Origin: Theristus sp. LFF4_11
Taxonomy: Eukaryota > Nematoda > Chromadorea > Monhysterida > Xyalidae
Direction of reading: 5' to 3'
Length of the DNA: 64,000 nucleotides
Assembly (NCBI GenBank): GCA_030248135.1
Contig: JASANC010005298.1
Coordinates: 62,001-126,000, forward strand
In this document: positions 57,301 through 64,000 of the stretch, one piece after another
How the letters are laid out: each line of letters starts with the position of its first letter
Position numbering within the stretch: the first letter of the stretch is position 1
Program-made: the position numbers and the translations under genes
Notes under the pieces: model-generated
The model's database searches: none
The model's input: the letters and a program-made list of their open reading frames with translations, nothing else
What the model was told of the DNA's origin: nothing

Positions 57301-60300
57301 CCCCGTCCAGCATGGCTGGCAAACAACAGCAGTACATGCTGCAATGTGCGAATGTCAGGGTGAGTCGCAAGAGACGTAGCAAATGACGAACTGCGCAAAT
57401 CATGCTTCATACTGACGTATGCTGACGGGCATCAAAGGCGCGTCACCGTGGTTGGTGGTCGTTGCTAAAACACGAGAACTACCGTTTACCTACACGTGAC
57501 TTGACGTACACATACACGCATGTATGGACGGTCGCATACAACAACACGACACCTCACGTGCAGTGCCGTGCCGTATACGCACACGTCAGTGTGAACAGGC
57601 CTTTAGTGAGCGCATTGCGATTTAGGAGCTGATCACGGACAGCGGCGTGTGCAGTCAACTGGACGCGATGGAGCTGCTGCGTGGTCCGTTGATCGCGTCC
57701 GTGACGCCGGCGCACTCGGTGCTGCTGTTCATCAGACGCAAACTGCAGCAGTCCGCTGTGCTCGACAATCCGGATGCGACGCTCATTTGGAGACTCCTCC
57801 AGTTGGTCGTCCAACAGAGAGGGGTACGTCTGTGGTGACACGTGATTGTGTTTGGTGTTGATTTGATACGATTGGGGATTTCGGTTTTGAACGTGCGGTG
57901 ATTGGTTGCATGAACCGCACGTCAATCACACTCTTCTGCAACTGTGTCCAACCAAGTTGCATTCTGTGAAGTAGAAAAGTGGCCATTCAACGTCTGGGAC
58001 ATCAGCAAGATAAAGTGTTCTTTCATAAATTTCACACTTATTGTTCACAACGTTTTGTGCAAAGCTGGTCATTTGCAGCAAGTGAGCGGTCCTGATCTGG
58101 CGTCACTTTTGTTGGACGAAGTGAAGCTTCAGAGCAGCGCAGAGCAGATGCAGACCCTCCAACAACAGCAGCAGTGCAAGCCGAGTGCTCAGCAACAACT
58201 CACGTATCGCCAGTTGCTGCTCGGTGGGCACATGCGCGTAAGTGCTATGAGCATGATCACACTACTTTTTTCGTCCTCTTCGTAATGCTTGCCTTGTTTT
58301 CAATTCCAGGAAGCTCTTGACTTTGCGTGCGCCCATTCAATGTGGGCAGAAGCCTTGTTCTTCGCTCATCGACTCGGCATTGACTCGCTGTTTGACAAGT
58401 GTGGTTAATTTCATTTCTTCGACATAACTCGAATTCATCGGTCGGTAACACTCTCACTTCTCGTTGGTCGACTTTTCAGGTTTGTATCTTCGATGCAGCC
58501 AGGAGACCCGATGCGCACGCTTGCTGAAGTGATCAGTGGCAGACACCCACAAATACAGACAACGGTCAGCAACGTTTATATGCGCGGCGTTCTCAAAGAG
58601 AAAACGGATTTGAAAGTTATGCCGCAAAGGCGGTTTGATTGAATGTATCGTATCATTTGATGCCCAAGTGGAACCTAAGCGAAATAAAACACCACGAACA
58701 GACAAGTTGGCATTTCAACGCAAGACAGGGCGCCAAGCAATGTTGCCCATTGCCCAAAAAGCTCAGCAGATCAGCTTAGTTACTGGTGTGTGTCCTTACT
58801 AGAAGAAACATATCAGTAACCAATCCACGTTGAAACCAATCAGCTAGTTGGATATGACACAAAGACAGTCTGTCTGTATAACGTGCAGTTGCTGTGCAGG
58901 GTGCGTGCGGCTGGCGAGAGCACGCGGCAGTGCTGCTGGCGAACATCACGTCCGTGCACGAGCACACGGCAGCGTTGGCGAGCATCTACCAGCTGGCGCT
59001 CAGCCTGGCGAGTGACGCGCACGACGCTGCCGCCGACTTCTGTCTGCTGGCGGTGCATCTGCTCGCGCAGTGGAATGTCTTTGAGGTGACAGCGGGCTGC
59101 TGGTGCTTGGGACTCTGTGCCAGATGGCGTCATGATTTGTGATATAAAGTCATAGTCTGAACTGGATACAGTGCACGTCTCAATGCAGCGCAGTGTAGTA
59201 TTGCAATGACACGGACACGCACGATATCACAGCAGCGCGTGTGTCAGCGTGCGTGCTGCGTGTTTGCTTGGTTCAGCAACATTACTGTGCTTTTATACTA
59301 ACCGAGTGCACTGCCTTCAGAGTAGACTACGGCTTTTATGAGCTACATACGAAACGAACTCGCTTGTGGAACGTTTTCTAATCATTTTTGTCGTCGTGCA
59401 GCAATTTGACGTTGACGCTGGCGCAGTGAGCGCTGGGCGACGCCACATTCACCTGATACACGCGTGCGAGCACGAACACGCGCCAGAGGAGATGCTGGTC
59501 AATGCCGTGCACTCATGGTACGCATTGGGGCGGGGGCACTTGCGTTGCGTGTGATTCGGTGGGGTCGCCATGTGACTGACAATGCCGCAACTCGGTGCGC
59601 AGCTACGCGGCATGCGCGCGCACCTGTAAACCTCGTTTTCGCTGTTGTTTGTCACAGTTTATACTAGGTGGTGAACAGCATGGCCGAAGGAAGGCGAAGG
59701 CGACATTTGAGTGAAAGAAGACAGATGGGATTCGGGGTTGGAGAAGATCAAGAGCCCATTTGTGGATGCATATCTCACTGTAATGTGTCATTCTCGTCTG
59801 ATTGCCAGCGGCCGCCACGTGCTGGCCGACATTCAAGCCACGGAGATCTACGACTACGCCATCCGTCAGTCGGGCAACCCGGCCGCGTTTGTGCCGTCAG
59901 CCTCGTTCTGGCTCGCCAAACTCGACTACGCGACCGTGCTGGCGACATTCGGCGCACACGAGATGGCCTACAGCTACTGCCAGCAGCTGGCCGCTTTTCT
60001 GCCAGCTGGTGTGCGTGCTGACCAACTGGCGTTGTTGCACGCATGTGCGGACAGGTCAGCGATTGTGTCGTGTGATGTGTATTGCGAATTTTGCTTGGTG
60101 CACCAGTTTTGTTGTCTTTATCGACCACTGATTTTGTGTTGCAGGTTGCATTACGTGTGTGGTGGCACCGACAGCGACCGGCAATGGCTGGATGCTGTGA
60201 TTCAAACTGAAACACAAACAGCCGCAGCACAACAATCAGAGCAATCGGTGTACGCCACTGCCAGCGGCCAATCACAGCAACAGCAGTACGTTCATTCGGT

Positions 60301-63300
60301 GTTTACGGCCTGCTTACAACTGACGTGTGCAGACGTACGTCGACGTATGAACGAACGGTAGAATGCAATAATAGAGCCATGGCGTGACGTCATCTGCCGC
60401 GGAGTTGTGTTGTTTGTCATGATTTCATTCAGAGTGGCTCAGTGGTGCATTATTATTGGACTACTGAGATTTTAGAAAACTGTTCCCAGAGCTAATGACG
60501 CTCTTATTGTGTTGTTGTAGCGCGGACGATGCTGGTGGCGCTGAGCAAACGCAGCCTCCAAATGGACCCACTTCTAACAATAACTCAACGAAACGAACAT
60601 CAGTTGCGAGCAGCACAACGCACGTTGATCCGTTGAGTTTGTCGTCAGACTCTGCACATATGAGGTTGGCCAGAGAGCAACAACAGAGCCACTCGGAGCC
60701 ACCGGAGCAAAACGTGCAGCAAGCTGAACAACCGGTGCCGAACTACACGGAAGACGAGCACGATGCTGATGTGAGTGCGCATGGACGGTACTGATGCTAC
60801 TGGACTGTGTTGATGTCATTGTCTGATGGTTTTCTGATTGTGCATTCGTTCACACGTGTGATTTGAGCTGATGTGTCGCTGTATGGTGTGCAAACGAAAC
60901 TAGAAATGCGTCTGAATGGCACGCCAGTGTGCGTGTTTGCAATGCCAAGTTGCATGTGGTCTGCCTGGTGTTTTCTACCACAAACGTATCGATTCGCATT
61001 TGCGACGCAGGATTGTCACCAGTCGAGCACGGCGCAGAGCACACCGTTGCACACGGCAGCAGCACCGGTGGACGCTCGAGCGTCGTTCTCCATCGGTGAC
61101 GAAGACGAAAACACGACGGAGCTGCACGGATGGCAGACGCAGACGCCGGAGCACCGCACGCAGACGGCTGCTCGCGTGACAGGTGACACACGCTCGTACT
61201 GGGTGCTGTGTTGCACACGGACACCATGTGTGCTCGCACTGGGTGGCTTGTCGTGGTGTTAGCTCATTGGTTGGCTGCGCACACACGGGTAGTGTACTGC
61301 AAGCATTGCTCCGCCTCCGCACAGAATGACCACAGAATTGAGTGCATGACCAACCAACCAGCTAATTACCACAAACTAGCCAGGCAGACAACGCAAAAAA
61401 GTTGTGCAGCGATTTTACAGATGTCACCTACATTACACTGCCCAAATCGTAGTGCACGCTTCACTGGAACTGTTAATTCACCATCGCTGATTGGCTGGGG
61501 TCTCTTTGAAATCAGCCAATCACCGGCTTCCGGCGTTGTCAGTGTAAACTGTACTCGTTGTCTCATTTATCAAGCAGGTGACGCAGTTGACTCTGGCGTT
61601 GACCATGTGCACCATCAGCAACAACATCAACAGCAACATCAACAACAACAACATCATCAGCAACATCAACAACACCAACATCATCAGCAACATCAACAGC
61701 AACAACAGTTCTACACGCCCGCTGCCACGCGCCCGCCGCAGTCGGACGACTCAACGCCACTGCGAGACTATGCGAGCTCGCCAGACAGCGTGTTCCTCAG
61801 TGACGCCAACGGTTAGTCTGTGTCGTGTCGTGTGGTCCTGAGTTGATGTCAGTAAACGGAGTGATGGAACTGCGCACAAAACTAACTGTAAACACGACGG
61901 GCGCTCGGATGTGCAACGTCGTGCGGCTTTTGTTTCAGTTTGAAAGTTGAAACTCGAGAATTGGCTTTGTTGAAGTCATTTTGTGTAAACGTCACTCATT
62001 GACAAATCAGTAGCTGTTAATGAACCCTATCACCAATCAGAACACAATCACCTGAATGCAGTTGCTGTTGCGAGCCAAAAACCCAACGACAAGGATGCCA
62101 GTCTTGTTTCAGTGACACCAGCTGCCCGTCCAAACGTGGCTGTTCAACAGCCTCAGAGGACGTGGAAGCAACAACAACCGCCACCACAAATGTCGCCTTC
62201 CAGCGACAGACGCCCTGCCAATACCGATCTGAGCAAAACTCAGTTGCCACCGTGTAGGTGTTACCTTTCTTGTCGCTTTGCAACAAAAAATCCCGGATGC
62301 TGTGATTCAGTAACCTGACGAACTTTGGGCTTCCTGGAAGTGTGTCATTCGAAATTTCAAATGCACTGTTTTGAGTGGTTGCTTTTTAACATGATCAGCA
62401 CACCAATGTTTGTCAAACACAGCCAATCAGCATGTCAACTTGCATGATTATTTTCTTTTTCAGTGTCCGAGCAAAGGGCTGATAGCGGCACTGGTACAGG
62501 AGAGCAGACAAAGCAGCAGCTCAGCAAACAATCGACAACACCGAAATCTGCCGTGAGACGCCTGTTCTGTTGCACATTTGATTTGTTTTAAGATTTTTCG
62601 AGTGTATTCAGCAGCAATCTGAATCAATCAATCAACTTCGCACTGTCTTGACCGTTCTGGTTGCAGAGTTTCCTCAATTCAGTGGGCGGTGTGCTACGCA
62701 AGTATTTGCCGAAGCCATCAAACGAAGTGCACTTGCCAGATGACCGAAAGAAAACAGTACGCTTTTTATGACGGATTTTTGTGGCTTCCGTTGATCATGT
62801 GTTGTTATTTTTTTTCTGATTGGTTTTGTCAAGGTGTGTGACGTGAATGAAATGCTTGGATGCGTGAGCCAGTGGGCTGACAAATGTTAGGTTTTATCAA
62901 TGTTTGCAGATTGTTTGGGATGAGAAGCTGCAGAAGTGGGTGGGCGAGGTGGAGGATGACTCCGTCGACCGACCACCGCCCCAGTTGTCCGCAGAGAGCA
63001 GCCCGCCGCAGCAGAATCCGGCGCTCACGCAACGCAAGTCGGGCTGTAAGTCGCAGTTGCAGCACTTTGCATTTGTTGTCTTTTTTTAGTGTCTGGGTGT
63101 CAGTCCGCAGCGCACAAGGCAAAAACTGTCGTTGACGTTTTTTTAGTTGACATTACCGGCAGTATCAGCTTTTTATCAGTTTAAGATTCCAATCACCGAT
63201 CGTATTGTGTGAGTGTTTTCTCTATTTCCAGCGTCACGCTATTTCAACTCGATGTCCGAGTTGAGCAATCAGGCTCAGAGTGGCCGAAACTCAACGACAC

Positions 63301-64000
63301 CAGGGCCGGGCGCCAATATGGCCGAGCGGCCTGGTGGCCCGGTGACTGCGCCGCCGATGCAGCCGCCCCTGCCCGGGCAGTTCTTTGGATTCATTCCGCA
63401 ACCAGGTAAACACTGTCACTGGTCACTGCTGCGCTGTTTGTTTGCTTTCGGCAAAATTGACGCCGTTTGATTGGTAGATTGCACTGCACAAACCCGAAAG
63501 TCGCACTTGAATGAAACTGAAAAGCTGTCGCGTCAACTGACATTTGGTAATGGATCCCGCTTTTAAAACAATTTTGGACCGAAAAGCACTTCCGTTTTCA
63601 GTGGACAGCGAATGCAATGGGATGCCAGCAACGGGCGACGATGCGGACGGAGGCACCGGCTCAATCAGTCCGTTTAGTGACCCATTCACGGTACGTATAA
63701 AAACTCGTTTCAAGCTTATGACTGTGATCAGTGATTGTCACGGCTAGCAACAGTAGACCACAAAAATTTTAAAAAAATTGTTCAACCTGGCCAAGTGTGA
63801 AAGCTGTTGCTCCAGGAACATGTAGTCCGGTAATCGGAGTCCACAGGATTTCATTTCAGTGGTCAAGAAAGTCAAATAAGAAACAGATAATTACTTATTT
63901 GCTGAGATACAAACAAAACGGTGTGCTTATTTTTCAGGCAGCACCTTTGGTTCCACCGAGCGACCGATCACGGCAGGCCTCACAATCGTCTTCTGTGCAC
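48307..64000 (+). CDS. Sec16: Sec16, COPII scaffold, 3' end outside window
   Basis: Thirty-eight phase-consistent exons are visible, encoding about 2,399 residues before the window ends; human SEC16A is 2,357. Exons 1-9: 48307-48396, 48510-48629, 48868-49152, 49272-49442, 49696-49807, 49887-50024, 50163-50251, 50469-50663, 50923-51017. Exon 10 (Q-rich), the central domain and the C-terminal motif are given in separate entries. Exons 11-19: 52938-53038, 53136-53329, 53633-53777, 54094-54307, 54465-54771, 55162-55337, 55598-55737, 56179-56283, 56837-56907. Sec16 is a peripheral ER protein that nucleates ER exit sites and binds COPII coat subunits. Three introns use CA|GT donors (after 51017, 53038 and 60285). 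The start Met is uncertain; 48346 is an alternative. Identity rests on the central helical domain and the VWDEKLQKWV motif. Confidence 0.92.
51305..52859 (+). other. Sec16: Sec16 exon 10, Gln/His-rich disordered region
   Basis: A single 1,555-bp exon encodes about 518 residues (roughly 432-950), mostly Gln and His with scattered Pro, Ser, Ala and Tyr and few hydrophobic residues. The composition is prion-like and suggests a disordered, condensation-prone segment. Long antisense frames here are by-products of CAA/CAG/CAT repetition. The rest of Sec16 exceeds family length mainly because of this exon. Confidence 0.9.
52648..52776 (+). repeat. 27-bp coding minisatellite in Sec16
   Basis: Five tandem units of TATCAGCAACAACAAAGTGC-type sequence encode V-Y/I-QQQQSAP. 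The three central units are identical at DNA level, so the array expanded recently. Copy number is likely polymorphic. Confidence 0.9.
57410..57606. repeat. ACGT-rich palindromic repeat in Sec16 intron 20
   Basis: Starts CATACTGACGTATGCTGACG and ends CACGTCAGTGTGAACAGGCC, mutually inverted in part. It resembles the TTAA-flanked MITE at 35949 and short stretches at 50785-50825 and 60305-60360. Confidence 0.5.
59165..59335. repeat. GC-rich hairpin repeat, copy 2
   Basis: Inverse match to 32735-32925 through the core ATCACAGCAGCGCGTGTGT and flanking GTGCACTGCCTTCAGAG. It lies in the Sec16 intron between exons 25 and 26. Confidence 0.6.
60521..62552 (+). other. Sec16: Sec16 linker exons, low complexity
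   Basis: Exons 29-33: 60521-60770, 61011-61182, 61578-61811, 62011-62253, 62464-62552. They encode a Ser/Gln/Pro-rich linker with a second Gln/His cluster (exon 31, residues about 2037-2067). No globular fold is evident. Confidence 0.8.
62667..64000 (+). other. Sec16: Sec16 C-terminal conserved motif region
   Basis: Exons 34-38: 62667-62756, 62910-63045, 63232-63405, 63602-63690, 63938 to the window edge. The split motif VHLPDDRKKT / IVWDEKLQKWV is the second strongly conserved Sec16 element. It is followed by Pro/Gly/Ser-rich sequence. The C-terminal Sec23-binding region would lie beyond 64000. Confidence 0.88.

Larger units (their letters stand above)
57226..60285 (+). other. Sec16: Sec16 central conserved helical domain
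   Basis: Exons 20-28: 57226-57359, 57626-57823, 58079-58237, 58310-58398, 58480-58564, 58900-59085, 59402-59517, 59809-60054, 60145-60285, about residues 1435-1885. Family hallmarks in order are FGVGGQLALLLPP, LIWRLLQLVVQQ, YRQLLLGGHMREALDFACAHSMWAEALFFA, GDPMRTLAEVISGR, GWREHAAVLLANIT and EIYDYA. This is the ACE1-type domain that binds Sec13 and sits at the membrane edge of ER exit sites. Confidence 0.93.

Noticed and set aside
1..64000. CRISPR arrays, bacterial operons, riboswitches
   Set aside because: The window is intron-rich animal DNA; the tandem repeats found have no spacer-repeat organisation.

Overview
The window is animal nuclear DNA. Genes are split by many introns, almost all GT-AG, and spaced by long transposon-rich tracts. 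The protein families (Sec16, WDR70, a dynein-2 Tctex light chain, a MOLO-1-type TPM-domain protein, a GPI-anchored Ly6 protein and a cuticlin-like ZP-N membrane protein) point to an invertebrate, perhaps an ecdysozoan. I cannot name the species. Gene models were built by hand from splice signals, reading-phase continuity and family resemblance.

Layout. 0.7-1.9 kb (+): an unrecognised gene with a MYND-like zinc finger and a pentanucleotide array in its intron. 2.7-12.9 kb (-): at least 13 exons of a membrane protein with an isolated ZP-N domain, one transmembrane helix and a long cytoplasmic tail. Its introns hold two satellites (149-bp and 171-bp units), a Tc1/mariner-like element and a hairpin MITE. 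12.9-19.2 kb: no gene recognised. 19.2-20.0 kb (-): complete DYNLT2B (TCTEX1D2), with one GC-AG intron. 20.6-26.6 kb: a repeat block containing a 369-bp palindromic satellite, G-run 'G-block' repeats and nested hAT-like MITEs. 26.9-33.3 kb (+): complete WDR70 in 14 exons. 34.4-36.7 kb (+): a MOLO-1/TPM-domain membrane protein in 4 exons. 39.1-40.6 kb (-): a Ly6/uPAR GPI-anchored protein in 3 exons. 40.8-48.0 kb: a second repeat block built from the same families as the first. 48.3-64.0 kb (+): Sec16, 38 exons in view, running off the right edge.

The genes do not form an operon or shared pathway. Sec16 organises COPII budding, WDR70 is a nuclear WD40 protein, DYNLT2B serves ciliary dynein-2, and three genes encode secreted or cell-surface proteins.

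The most unusual content is in the repeats. Two hAT-like MITE families (A and B) are each found inserted in the other, with exact 8-bp target duplications. Both also hit the same octamer inside different copies of the G-block repeat. One G-block composite has its own apparent 12-bp duplication, so it may itself be mobile. A CCAAT-box 9-mer occurs about 20 times, partly carried by a hairpin MITE. One copy of that MITE sits directly on a 5' splice site.
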